This document shows, one piece after another, positions 22,445 to 34,999 of a stretch of 64,000 nt of DNA. How positions within the stretch are numbered: position 1 is the stretch's first letter; every line of letters starts with the position of its first letter. Location of the stretch: positions 72,585,053 through 72,649,052 of the forward strand of contig CM060732.1 of assembly GCA_030704615.1 (NCBI GenBank), given 5' to 3'. The position numbers and the translations under genes are program-made. The notes under the pieces were generated by a model. That model worked only from the letters and a program-made list of their open reading frames with translations. It was not told where the DNA came from and ran no database searches. Source of the stretch: Takakia lepidozioides. Taxonomy: Eukaryota > Streptophyta > Takakiopsida > Takakiales > Takakiaceae.

Positions 22445-25400
22445 ATGCTAGGGGACAGTGGTGAGAGCTATGATGATATTTATGCGGAGGTTTCTGAGAG
22501 CGAGGTCGTCGAAGAGGCAGAGAAAGTTGAACAGGAGCATGCCATGCGGAAGAGCCAGAGGATTCCCCCATACTTCGCTTCTTCTTATGCGATTATGCCG
22601 AATCCCACATGCGTCCCGACAATCGACACACAAGCCTCAACATTGCAGCCTTCCTGTGTCTCAAATAGCTACCTTCCTGCAGTTTCGAGTTTTAGAAATT
22701 CACCAGGCAATTCCTTCTACTCACAGTCCAATCAGATATCAATCGGCACAAATGTTCCAATTACTGGTGAGAACGCGATGTCTCTTTCACTTGGCAATGG
22801 TTTGCGGCCTCCTGCTGTCCCGGTGGGCCACCTTCCCCTTCAACCCATGAACCATCAGAAACCTCCACCGCCATTAGAGGTGAAGGAGTGTCAGAGTCGT
22901 CAGCAAAGGAAGGGTGATGTGCACAGCTCACTTGGCGCCACCCAGAGTGTGGGGGTGCAGGGTCCTGGACCTCGGTGCTGGCCGAGTAACGGTACAGGGG
23001 CTTCGAGTAACGGGGTATCGAATACTGAGCAGTCTCCCCAAGAGGAAGGGGAGCTGATGTCACCCTTCCAGCGATGCCCGGTGAAGATATCTCAAATTTA
23101 AAGGGGTTGCTGGCGGAGAAGGATGGGGCAATCTCAATTCTCCGCTCTCGACTTTTGCAAGTAAAGCATATTCTTTGTTTTGGACTTGAGTGGTTGTCGC
23201 ATCTCTGCTATAAAACCCACTCGCTTCTTTCTTATTGACGATTGTGTGTGACCTTTGTCCATATTGACCTGCTTGGTATACTTGCGAACACACCACATCC
23301 ACAATATGCTGTTCAAGAAAGAGAATTGGATCGGAGATGCGTTACAGTCCTTAAGAAAAGGGCAGGGGGAAATTCTTCAGAAATTTGGAGAGAGGATTCA
23401 ATGACTAGGATTCACTGATTGGCATTGAAGACAGAATGGTCTCAGAGCTCGTTTTTGAATACTCTCAACATAGTAGTAACAAGGTCAGTTTTATGGGCGG
23501 ACATAAATCAGGCAAACATTATTTTAAGTAGTTTTGTTCAGGCCAAGAAGGAACCTTTGTATCGGGAGGATAATTGTTCTAATCGTGTTGTCTCTAATAT
23601 ATGATTCAGAATGACTCGGATCTGCATGAACTTAGGAAAGTGGTGGAACCCACAGTACTTCTCTGAAAGTGCCACAGCCGCAGGTGTGTCCCTCAATGTC
23701 TTTTGAAATCGAGAACAGCCACAGGGTTGTAATAGTAGAACAGCTGTACTATCAAGTTGAGTCACGAGTTATTGAAGGCTTTAGGAAGGGACCAACGTCA
23801 GGCAGATAACCAATTGAGTACTTTCTGTGGGGCTCTAACTTCTTTGCTCACTGATTCTCATCACTTCTGTCTTGTGTAAACATGTAGCAAAGAGAGCTGG
23901 AGCGCCTCGCCTCAGAGCTATCTTTCAAGGTGTGCACCCTTCCTGCCACCCCACCCGTGTAAGGAGTGTATTATTGACTACACTACAAAGATGTTTGCTA
24001 GCATAAACCTTTTGTGCCAGAGATATTTACTCAGGGCAGGGGACAGGGGACAGGAGGACAGCAGAATGGGGGCTTATAGTGTGCCAGAAGGATTTGGGAA
24101 TATATCAGTATGTCAAGTAGGTGCTTGATTTGTTAGAAGCTCTCATGTCTAGGATCAGAGTGATGTGACTACTGATGCACAATTTGCTTTGGCCCAAAGC
24201 ACGTTGAAAAGTTTGGGGGAGGCAGAGAGCAAGCGAATGTACTCATGCCATTCCCTGCGAACATCGTCTTGCCATAGCCTTACAGCCATTTGATCCCACA
24301 GGAAACCAAGCCTGGGGAGCCTTTATGGGGTTTGTGCCCATGAGGGTTTAGCTTATCCCCGCAGCACTTATTTTCTGACAACTGCCATTAAGGCGCTCAT
24401 AGAGGCACTTGACCGCATGCAAACTCAACAACCTGGTTGCAGGGTTACTGATTTTGATTCTATAGCCCTGCATTACCACAGAAATGACATGCCTGGGGAA
24501 GGCAAGTAAGGATCTGTCTGTACATGGTTAGCCCAGATTTTCTTAGACAATAGAGCCTTCAAAGAATGCACCATCACTGACCCTCTAGTTTCACGCGCAG
24601 GACAGAGGTGGTTGGGGTACGAAAAGTGAAATTCAGGTTTTTCTCTCTATTTCCTCTAACAAAGGAAATGAACAGATTCTGAACAACCAAGGGGGGGAGA
24701 GAATGTACTCATAAGATGTTGTTTGCCGTAGCCAAAAGGGCCTGGGCTTTTTGCTCAGCCTCGAGACTTTCAAAGTTGGTAAACAGAGGTACAGGCACAA
24801 TTCCCTTGATAGATTTGAGGAGAGCATCTCTCCGGTGAGGAGAGTCTCTCTCTGGGGGGGGGAAGAGAGAGAGATTGTACTCATAAGACGTTGTTTGCCG
24901 TAGCCTTGTGGCCATTGACCCCGCGCCCAGTTTGAGCGGGAACAAAAGGGACAGAACCTACCTCTGTCAGGGGCTGACGTTGGTAGTAAGACTTACCTTG
25001 ACATATAGAATTAATCCGGGTTTTCCAGATATCCTCTAGAAATCCCTTCACACAAGCATCAATCTACTGTGTCCAGAAGAGAGAGAGAGATTGTACTCAT
25101 AAGACGTTGTTTGCCGTAGCCTTGTGGCCATTGACCCCGCGCCCAGTTTGAGCGGGAACAAAAGGGACAGAACCTACCTCTGTCAGGGGCTGACGTTGGT
25201 AGTAAGACTTACCTCCATATAAAGAATTAATCCGGGTTTTCCAGATATCCTCTAGAAATCCTTCACACAAGCATCAATCTGCTGTGTGTGATTTGCCCAA
25301 AAACTAGGCCTCAGGAGGGCCTGGGCTTTTGGCTCAGCCTCGACTTTCAAAGTTGGTAAACAGGGTACAGGCACAATTCCCTTAATAGATTTGAAGAGAG

Positions 25401-27731
25401 CGTCTCTTTGGTGAGAGAACCCCGGACAGTGTATCAGAAATGAATACTGTCTTCAGATTGCCCACACAACGGGCAATTGCACTCTCCCGTTCCTCTCTGC
25501 TTCTGTTTGCTGTTCAAAGGTAGGCTTCCTGCCCTGAGTTTAAATTTCAGTCTAGTGCCGAGAGTGGGTAGACCCTTGAGGTCATCCAAGATATCCCCTC
25601 CCATGTCACGGACTGGAAACAAGTTCAGGGAAGTTTTCTGCCTAACTTCATTTTCATCGGACAATTTCTGGTAACAGGCATGGCTTTGGACACTACAGCC
25701 TCTAAGTCGGATTTATCCAGCAGGTCAAGACTTGCGGGTCCAGATTCAGATCCTTGAGAGTCTCTTCTACTCTCTTCTGCCAGGACTTAGCCTGTTTGAC
25801 AGGGCGGTCCTGTTTCCAAGATATAGAGTCGATTAACTTAGGATATCTGGTGTTGGGCATATGTTGACATAAGTGGGTTTCCCTTCTTTTTTCCTTCCCT
25901 GGATAATCTGGCTTAGAGTGAAGATATGGTCCACACAGCCCCTGTTTCGCCGAAAGCCAGCTTGGCCTTCGTGGAAACAACCTCTAGACTCCAGATCAAC
26001 TCGAGACGATACTTATAACTCTGCAGAATGTCTTGCCAACAGCATTGAGGAGCGTGATGCCACGGTAGTTCCCCGGTTCTTCTCTGTCACCCTTCTTGTA
26101 TAGATTGACAATGACCCCCTGTCGCCAGCGAAAGGGGATCATTTCAGTCTTCCAGATAAGGTTAAAGAGGAGAACTAGGGCCTCTATCATGGGATCACCA
26201 CCGTGCTTGATAAGCTCGTTGACAATTCCATCAGGTCCACCAGCTTTATATCCATTTAAATGTTCAATTGCTTCCACAATCTCAGAAGAACTAATGGGAG
26301 CATTATAAGCCATTGAAATTGAATCCAGTTCATCAGGGCTGTTTTGAATCATAGGAACAGTTTTTCCAACTGTGTCCCTCCATTCAGCAGAAGACCCCTC
26401 ACTGTTAGACCTAGAAGAAGTTCTGCCAAGGTTACCCCATGTAGATTTTGCTCGTCTTGTGTAAACTTTGAGAATTGGTAAACCATTCAGGTACCAAATC
26501 TTTCAGTTACACGACGCACAGGCTCCGCACACATAGGGGCAGATTGTCCGTCAGACTGCTTGGGGACAATTACCCCGTGTATAGATTTTGCTCGTCTTGT
26601 GTAGACTTTGAGGATTGGTAAACCATTTAGAGTACCAAATCCTTCAGTTACACGACGTTCAGGCTCTGCACACTTAGGGACAGATTGTCCATCTGACGGC
26701 TTGGGACAATTACCCCGTGTATAGAATTTGTTCGTCTTGTGTAAACCTTGAGGATTGGTAAACCATTCAGAGTACCAAATCCTTCAGATTCAAGACGTTC
26801 AGGTTCCGTACACTTAGGGGCATCTTGTCCTTCTGGCTGTTTGGATTCAACCTCATCCAGAGCATCAAACCGATTAGAAACTCTCAAGTTGAAGTTGTTG
26901 CCCTTGGTTGTCTTCCTAGAGCGCCCCATTGAATCACCAATGTCTAAGACCGCTCTCCAGCCAGTCAAGGGACGATTCTTTGAGATTGAATTGATGCGGA
27001 CTCTATTAGAAGCACTTTTGGTCATTGCACCTTCAACGCACCCCTGTTATCAAGTCTCAAGATGGTACCATTAGCCATGAAATCCAAGCCTAAGCTAGAG
27101 CATGTAGTTTTAAAGGACACATCGTCCATCCTGGGATTCACCCCAAAACTACACATGAAGCCCTAGATTTGCATAAGTAACCAATTCCAGGGATCACCCT
27201 GAGGAGTGTTGATGTTGATAGGAGCTAAATTTTTGATTGTTTCGCAGGCCATACACAGGAACCAACCCGAGCCCAAGTGCCAAGTATGCTAGACAGAGCA
27301 TACGACTGCCCAATTTGGGCGGAGGGGCTGCCCCCAAGCGGTAGGAGTCCGCTTGTTACCATTCAGAGATCACACTCCAGGGTGTTGCAGGGAATGGCCC
27401 GTGTAGGCATATTCTAAAGAGGGAAAGGCCCCAAGCTTTCCAACTAAATCCAATGCACTACCTTACCTGAAGCAAAGCGCTTCAGGTCAAAACAAACAAG
27501 GACACGAGGTCACAAGGCCGGCATTTAGTCACAGAGACATTAATGTACTCCCGTTTCAAGTCCACCCAATGTCAATAGGCTTCCTAGAGGACAGGGAGAA
27601 AAGAGAGAGAGAGAGAGAGATTGTACTCATAAGACGTTGTTTGCCATAGCCTTGTGGCCATTGACCCCGCGCCCAGTTTGAGCGGGAACAAAAGGGACAG
27701 AACCTACCTCTGTCAGGGGCTGACGTTGGTA

Positions 27732-27768
<37 letters not shown>

Positions 27769-29512
27769 TACTCATAAGACGTTGTTTGCCGTAGCCTTGT
27801 GGCCATTGACCCCGCGTCCAGTTTGGATGGATCATAAAGGGACAGAACCTACCTCAGTCAGGGCTGACGTCGGTAGTAAGACTTACCCTCATAAAGGACG
27901 TTGATTCGGGTTTTCCAGATATCCTCTAGAAATCCTTTCACACAAGCATCAATCTGCTGTGTGTGGTTTGTCCAGTAACTAGGCCTCAGAAGGGCCTGGG
28001 CTTTTGGCTCAGCCTCGAGACTTTCAAAGTTGGTAAACATAGGTACAGGCACAATTCTCTAGATTGGAGGAGAGCTTCTCTCTGTTGAGAGTACCCCGGA
28101 CAGTGAATCAGAAAATGAATATTGTCTTCGGGTTGCCCACACAACGGGCAATTGCACTCTCCCGTTCCTCTCTGCTTCTGTTTACTGTTCAAAGGTAGGC
28201 TTCCTGCCCTGAGTTTAAATTTCAGTCTGGTGCCGAGAGTGGGTAGACCCTTGAGGTCATCCATGATATCCCCTCCCATGTCACGGACTGGAAACAAGTT
28301 CAGGGAAGTTTTCTGCCTAACTTCATTTTCATCGGACAATTTTCTGGTAACAGGCATGGCTTTGGACACTACAGTCTCTAAGTCGGATTTATCCAGCAAG
28401 GTCAAGACTTGCGGGTCCAGATTCAGATCCTTGAGAGTCTCTTCTACTCTCTTCTGCCAGGACTTAGCCTGTTTGACAGGTGGTCCTGTTTCCAAGATAT
28501 AGAGTCGATTAACATAGGATATCTGGTGTTGGACATGTGTTGCAACTGACCCCACCATCTGACCTTGAATTCATCTCGTCGGGAGCTTAAGGGATGCCAA
28601 CTCACCCGAACAGCCACATTGGCTGTTTTGGAGCATGCTGACATGCACTCCCTAAGCACCCCCACTTTAATGGATTCTAGAGACTTAGCCTGGTTGGAGT
28701 TATCAACCCATATAGCAGATCCGTACTCCAAGGCAGGTCTGATAACGCGGCAAAGCAAGGTTTTCTTGACCTCAGAGTAAATCCCTCTGCAGTGGAAAAA
28801 TTTAGTGTGACTCAGCGCTTTGCCCTTGCCAGTCTGAACAACTTTCTGGATATGTGCATCCCAGTTACAGTTGGAGGAAAACTCAACGTCCAGGTATGTG
28901 TAGGGAGAGAGGACTGGAATCTCTTGGCTACCCCACTGCCACACTTAAGATCACTTCCTCCCTCTCCTCTGTCGTTGAATGCCACCACTGCACATATACT
29001 GACATTAGCCTCTAGCCCCCAAAGATCAACGTATCTCTTCGCGCAATCAATCAATTCCTGGAGGTTGGAAGGAGTCTCCCCTATGCCTGCGAAGTCATCC
29101 GCAAACATAAGGGCTGGAATGGTGGCATCACCCACCCTTAACCCAAATCCCTCACGTTCCACATCCTCGAGGAGTTGATTGATGAAAACATTGAAGAGCA
29201 GAGGGGAGAGGGTACATCCTTGAGCTACACCTTGGTCTATGTCAAAGAAGTTAGACTTCTGTCCATTAACAGTGACACAGCTTTTGGTGTGAGCATACAA
29301 GTTATGGACAACTCTCCACAGTTTTCCCCCGCAAGACCAGAGGCGGAGCCATAGACCATCTCTCCACACTGTGTCATAAGCCCCACAGCCCCTGTTTCGC
29401 CGAAAGCCAGCTTGGCCTTCGTGAAAACAACCTCTAGATTCCAGATCAACCTCGAGACGAGTACTTATAACTCTGCAAAATATCTTGCCAACAGCATTGA
29501 GAAGCGTGATGC

Positions 29513-29553
<41 letters not shown>

Positions 29554-32500
29554 TGTTGGGTCCCTAAAAACCCTCACCTAAAACCCTAGGCTATGGGGAT
29601 GATGAAGCTAGCTGTTTGGAAATACAGGATCTGGAGGTGGAGGAAGCAAAGAGGGTGTCGCGTGAGAAAGATGAACGCCTCAAGGAGGCCCTAGATACAG
29701 CTTCAGCTCTCAGAGAAGAGCTTGAAAGTCTCAAGAAACTAAGGTCTGATTGATTTCTAGCATGTCTCCCAATGTAAATATGGTTGGCCTTGACACACTT
29801 GCGTGTACATTCCAGTTGATCCAAACTTATAGAGTTACTGAACTTTGAAAGATGACAACCTTCTTCAGGAAAATTGAAGCAGTAGGAGGCAAGCGTCGGC
29901 GAGAGGATGGAGCCGAAGCCGAAGTAGATAATGTTGGCAGTCTATTCCAGCCCACCGATATGGGCAGGGAAGCTTATGGAGAATGCAGCAATGTTGGCCA
30001 CAAGTCATTGCTAGTGAAGACAAGGAGCCCTACAAAACAAATGCAGCCAGGTAAAGACCCCTGGTCCCTGCCATGGGACACGGGAAGACCTCTGCCATGG
30101 ACACACATGGGACAGCAAGCGGCCCTGGGCCTTCCCAGAAACACACTTTAGAGTCCCACCAGAACAAGGCCTTGTTTCAAGGAGAGTCTTCTGGTGCTGT
30201 GCCCTTTGAGACCGTGCTTAGAGCTCGGACACTCAATGATGGTGCGTACACTCTTCTTGCTCTCCTTATTCTGTGTCTGACAGTTTTTGTCGTCTGTGGT
30301 CTGACAGTGATGTCTCTGATTTTGCCTTCTGCACACTTAGTTTTGCACTGTTCCCTGCATGATTAACTGGTATACATATAGACAAACCTACTTTTTTATG
30401 ACAGAAGGGCAATAACTTCTTATTGTGGTTGGCTGAATTGGAGGGCCTGAATCCCCAGTCAATTACCAGCTCAAAGCTTTGCTTTGTGGATCACATAGCT
30501 CAATACAGTTCTAGTTTGGACTCTGCAGGTTGTGTGAATTCAATTCCAATAGAGAGGACAAGATCCGAGTCATATCAGGTAAGCACCCATGCTTTTTACC
30601 AAGTTTGTAACTTCCTTGTTTCCAAACACTTTGGATTGAATATGTGGAATTCGAAATTCTCCTTTACTCACCAAAAATTCATCCTTTGTGTGTTTTAGCC
30701 TATGTTCAGGGGTTGTCTTTACCGACGTGCATGTTGAGGTCTTTTCCAGATGTGTCAGTACATGTCAACAAATCTCCCAGCTTTTCCTTTGCTGAATGAC
30801 AGATTCCCGAGGTGCCTAGCGAAGAACCCACAACAACTGCCAATGGATGTGCTGATGTGGGGATAGAGACAGGAAGGCCGGCTGCTCATGGGAGAGGTCC
30901 GGGGATGAAAAACGCTTTGGGTATGGGTGAACTTACTCACAGGCTCCAACAAATTTGGGGTACTGGGGGTGCAAGAGATGATGGTGTTGCCCTCCTGCCT
31001 GAGATGTTTGCAGTGTGCCGCGAAGAGTTGTACCTTTTGTTAACAAATGAGGCCTATGCGGATGATAGTAGGAAAGGAAGACTGTCAGCTCCAGAAGGTT
31101 CAAAATGTGCGGCTTGTTTGAAGCGAAGGGAAAGTCTTACCAGCCAGTTGACCCCTGACAAGAGAGATTCAGTTGCATTGAAGTTACATAACACTTTGGC
31201 AAACGTAAGCCATGTCTGCTACCCCTCAGGGTTGGGAAGGGTCATAGCAAGATGTGTGTCAGGTGTACGAGCAAGTAGCCTTTGTTAGGTCACCACCTGT
31301 TGCATGGGTCTGTCTATCTGTTCAATTTTGTCTTTCTCTGGCCTCTCTTGGTCTGTGTTGCCTACAATGAGACCCAAGATTGAAATTGGCCATTAGCAGA
31401 GAATCATGTATCGAGAAGTGATCCAAGAACCTCTCTTCATTTTGGCCCTTACGGAACTGAACGGGCAGTGAAATAAGACCAGACATGTTTTATACTGAAT
31501 TTTTACTCCTTTTCTTTCTGCCATGAATGCAGGTGGCCAATAAGCTGGCGTCTGCAGCAACTCTCATTGGTCCCTTGCTCGAGTATTGCCACTTTGAGAA
31601 TGTATGTGGAGAGAGCTGTCAACATTTGTCTGTGTTCTCTTGTTGTTATCAAAGGCTTGTTCAAATGTGCCATAGCATGTTGTTTTTTGTGTTATTATGT
31701 CAATCAGTAAGTTTCTGCAAATGTAATTCATGTCAGTAATGTTTCTGTCGCATACTCTACAAGTCATCTTGCTGCCGAAACCTATGGCTGGCGGTCTCTG
31801 AACCAAATCTGGTCAGGTTGCACTTCAACTCGAATGAAATGGAAGGAAGTATCTGACTTTGTGATGATCCCCCTCAGATGCATTGTACAAAGTGCTCTTC
31901 ATGTGTTGCACTGCATACTCCGCCACAACTCTGGCTGCAGGGAGAGGGTGCTTGGAAGGTTTGTGGCCACTTCGCTCTTTCGTCTTATTGGCCCAAATTT
32001 TTGGCTCTTTTCATTGTGTGATTTATATTTTTTTGGAATGTCTGTCTTACAATAATGCATTAGTCTTTTGCTGGACGTCTCTATGTGCATGTTTTATCAC
32101 CAATGTTGATTCTATGTCATCACATGCATGCCCAATGTGATGGATCCTTCTACCGCACCTCTTTACTGGTGGAATGAAAGTGATGAAGTCAGTGGGGTTG
32201 AGCTGAGCAAAGGGTCAATTGCAGGATTAATAACTTTTTAACATGCTCTACGTTGTTTCTCTACCAGCACTGGCTCCATAAACTCCAGCATTGATGCTCA
32301 ACCCGGAGAAGCAGGTGTCTCGGTAAGCTTGAAAAAATTGAATGTGAGATATGAAGGAAAAGGATGGTTCATTGCCTATGGCAGCCCTGAAGCAACTAAC
32401 AAAAGGCCCAACTCACTTCCGGTGACTGAGGACAGGGCACTCTCCCTCGTTTCTCTTCACCAAGGATTATCTGCTGGCCGCTTGGGTCAGCCAGCAATCC

Positions 32501-34999
32501 AGTGGCCAAAATCTTGGACTCCACAAGGACCTTGCCAGATGGAACCATGGGCAAGGTCACCAGAATTCCTGCTCCTAAGCTGCAAGATGCCAGTGGAGCT
32601 GAAAGGGAGGTGCCACATGGGAGTGATGAAACCAAGGTGGAGGAAGGGCACAGAGATCTACCTCCATTTGTCCAGTGGTTATTGGACTTGGCCTTGCAGT
32701 CTCTGAGCTCTGGTGTGAGATTTGAGGCAACAGCTATAATCTGCATACTGGTGGTGCACAGTGAACCATTAGTAGAAAGGGCAAAGTAAGTCTCCATATT
32801 GATAATTATGCTCTCTCAAAGAGGAGAGCCAACTACAAATGGTTGTCGTTTATATGTTTGAACATTCCGCCAGTAACTCAGTCCTTCACAATCCATTTGG
32901 TGGTTCAATTGCATAACGAGTTTGTCCTGACCGACTCACTTGATGTGCAGATTTGGGCCTCTGTTTTGGGAAGGTGGCCTGGAATCACTGCTGAAGGAAA
33001 GTGTGGGTGTAGATGTACAATTGCAGGCTGTCCGGCTGGTGCACCTTCTCTTACATTGTAGGTCTGCACCCGATCTCTTCTCCACTCAATTGTTAGAATC
33101 TTTTCCCTACCACATAGCTTTTCATGATGGATCTGTAGCACAGGAGAAGCTCTAATGTATACATCATTTCCACTTTGTTGCAAATGCATAGTGGTAGCCA
33201 TGTCACCCTGTCGGATTCTGTGTTTGCTAGAGCTGAATTCCATGTAAGTTGTATTTTTGATACTAATACCAGAGCGCAAGCCTATCGAGCATTAGCAGAT
33301 GTACCTGTAAGCAAAGAAAATGTTCTTGTAACCCCATTGCAGGACCTGCTTGTGAATGAGACCGGTTTGTCATTTCCTGCAAATTTCAATGTTATATAGT
33401 GTTAGTGCAAAGTAACTTAAGTCCCCTCCTGTTATGATTCAGGTCCTGTTCTTTTCCAACGTTTTTGCACTACTGAGGAATCCATCCAGAGGGGTGATGC
33501 CTCAGAGACTGGAAGAAATCACAACTGCAGGCCAAATCAAACTGACAAATTCACCATGGAGGAATCAAATGTTGACAGCCAAGTGGAGCGGAAAGAATCG
33601 GGAACAGACATGCACCGTAGGTCCAGGTTGGGTGTAGTCAGGTCTTCCAAGCAAGGGTTGGATGGAAAGGGCAGAAAATGGGAGGGGTTGGGAGCATTGG
33701 CTGCTTGTTTGAGATACACTGGCAACAGTCTCCAGGTAATTCCTCTCTTCAGTGTGGAGTTTGTTCAGGGGGAGTTCACATCTGTATGTCTGGACATTTT
33801 GCGAAAAGCACAGAAAAGATTGATTGTTTGACTCCCTCCCATGAGGGAGGGAATCAAACATTTGGGGTCCTTTGATGTGTTCTCTTTGGTTATCTTGTAA
33901 TCCCACTGCGTCCCTTTGGTTTTCTACTTATTTCTTCTCTTCTCAGGCATTCTTTGTCCCATGCTCTTTGGGCTTCATGGGACATTGTGAAGTTCCTTTC
34001 TTCCTCTTGGTTGTCCATGTAGTGCAAACTTATGAACAAATCGAAACTTGGAAATCTCAACTGGATTTCAATGGCACATTGGATTTCTGGACCAACTGTG
34101 AAATATTCTATACAAGTGCACTTTGAATCTTCTGTGCAGGAATACTCCTTGAGAAGGAATGTAGTACGTGTGCTGGCATTCCTCACTACATCTGGAGATT
34201 GTGGTACTGCAATCCTTGTTGAAATGCCTTTGAAGCAAAATGGTTGTGGACCAATAGGAGGCCCTACAGATGACCGGCAGCGAGGGGAAGGAGTCATAGG
34301 CGTCCAGAGTGACAGTTTGCAACAACCAGAGGTGGAAGGAGAGGCTTCAGGTGGCCTCCATGCAAAGCCGGGGAACAGTAATATAGGTGACTGGTTCATC
34401 AATTGGGGATGGAGTAGACAGGGCCTCAACGGAGCATGCTAGGCAAGGTGTAGTTCTAGATGAGGCAGAGAATGGGCAAAGTATTCCAAGGCATCTGGTA
34501 GCACTTTTGGGTATGGAGCTCGATGCAGAGGACAACGATGAAAAGACAAGTAATGCTACAGGCCCAGCAGAAGAGAGGTAAATGTACAGAAGGGGCTCAT
34601 AACAGTCAGTCCTTGCACGACTTGACAGCATTGGACAGCGAGTTTAGAATATTTCAATTGTGGGAAGGGAGGGGCATATCTGGCGTATGTAGGCACTTGA
34701 AATGACAAGTTTTGAGCCATGTGCAGGGCATGCTTGATTCGGGAGGCTCTGACATTGCTTTGCCAACTCTCATCGCACAGAGTTCATTCTTCAACGGTTT
34801 GGCATTGCTTACGATCGACAAAGAAACCACTAGAGTAACTCTTAGTGCCTTGAATCACTTGATTATTTGGGGCTCCCGGGGTGAGATGTCCAGTTCTGTC
34901 CAGAAAATGGCAGGCAACTTCACAGACATGGTGGAGCTAGCAAGAGGCCTGCGAAGACAGGTTATGTCAGGGTTGACGGAATTTCAGGATAGTCTCTAG
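22445..34999 (+). CDS. ATRIP: ATRIP-like gene (ATR-interacting DNA-damage checkpoint protein)
   Basis: At least 14 exons spread over 12.5 kb. Exon 1 (22445-23159) has an acidic start, a Ser/Pro/Asn-rich stretch and, after one frame change near 23070, a coiled-coil start (KDGAISILRSRLLQ). Exon 2 is 23888-23929 (ELERLASELSFK), exon 3 is 29628-29743 and exon 4 starts at 29869; all phases match. Later exons include 30803-31204 (ELTHRLQQIWGT), 31533-31601, about 31880-31959 (SALHVLHCILRH), 32268-32322, about 32495-32785, 32951-33061 (GLESLLKESVGVDVQLQAV), about 33443-33735, 34138-34577 (LRRNVVRVLAFLTTSG) and 34727-34999. ATRIP family proteins have a short acidic N-terminus, a coiled coil and a helical-repeat C-terminus that tethers ATR to RPA-coated DNA; order and motifs fit. 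Frame changes near 23070, 32490 and 34385 could be undetected small introns, assembly indels or decay. Confidence 0.62.
25091..27600 (-). pseudogene. LINE copy lacking the reverse transcriptase core
   Basis: The C-terminal zinc-finger region (25664-25434) and the linker (25980-25702) are present. Near 25930 the sequence jumps to the N-terminal part of the reverse transcriptase (26352-25996: KAGGPDGIVNELIKHGG, WRQGVIVNLYKKGDREEPGN). About 0.8 kb containing the FADD box, present in the copy at 27767-29515, is missing. Upstream of it (26.4-27.5 kb) is what may be ORF1 or the endonuclease-ORF1 boundary, including a 125-codon frame at 27025-26648. Confidence 0.75.
26455..26840 (-). repeat. Three tandem 140-bp units inside a LINE
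   Basis: ATTGGTAAACCATT recurs at 26474, 26614 and 26754, exactly 140 bp apart, with the whole unit conserved (TTGCTCGTCTTGTGTA, ACACGACG, CAGATTGTCC, ACAATTACCCCGTGTATAGA). Because 140 is not a multiple of three, each extra unit shifts the reading frame. Confidence 0.85.
27602..27620. repeat. GA microsatellite at a LINE junction
   Basis: Nine and a half GA units separate two LINE copies. Confidence 0.9.
27735..27766. repeat. GA microsatellite at a LINE junction
   Basis: Sixteen GA units lie between the 114-bp LINE fragment and the 1.75-kb copy. Confidence 0.9.
27767..29515 (-). pseudogene. LINE reverse transcriptase, 5'-truncated copy
   Basis: In minus-strand sense: reverse transcriptase core with GVAQGCTLSPLLFNVFI and the catalytic box MFADDFAG (about 29100), then TYLDVEFSSNCNWDAHI and RPALEYGSAIW (thumb). 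The C-terminal part ends in a zinc-finger-like CPLCGQPEDNIHFLIHC (about 28130). At least two frame changes split the reading frame (29369-28812, 28944-28444, 28558-27986). The 5' end stops at 29515 against a run of 17 GA units. The layout fits Jockey/CR1-like clades; the exact clade needs a tree. Confidence 0.85.
29516..29549. repeat. GA microsatellite at the 5' end of a LINE copy
   Basis: Seventeen GA units are fused to the truncated 5' end of the LINE. Similar shorter tracts lie at 24862-24873 and 25078-25090. Confidence 0.9.

Larger units (their letters stand above)
24704..29515 (-). mobile_element. Cluster of at least five LINE fragments in the ATRIP intron
   Basis: Minus-strand non-LTR retrotransposon copies of one family lie head to tail: about 24704-24855, 24874-25077, 25091-27600, 27621-27734 and 27767-29515. 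All share the 3' end CTTATGAGTACAATCTCTC in sense, so each 3' end passes into a GA/CT microsatellite. Copies differ by 5' truncation and internal deletion. They lie inside the long second intron of the ATRIP-like gene, antisense to it. Confidence 0.8.
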
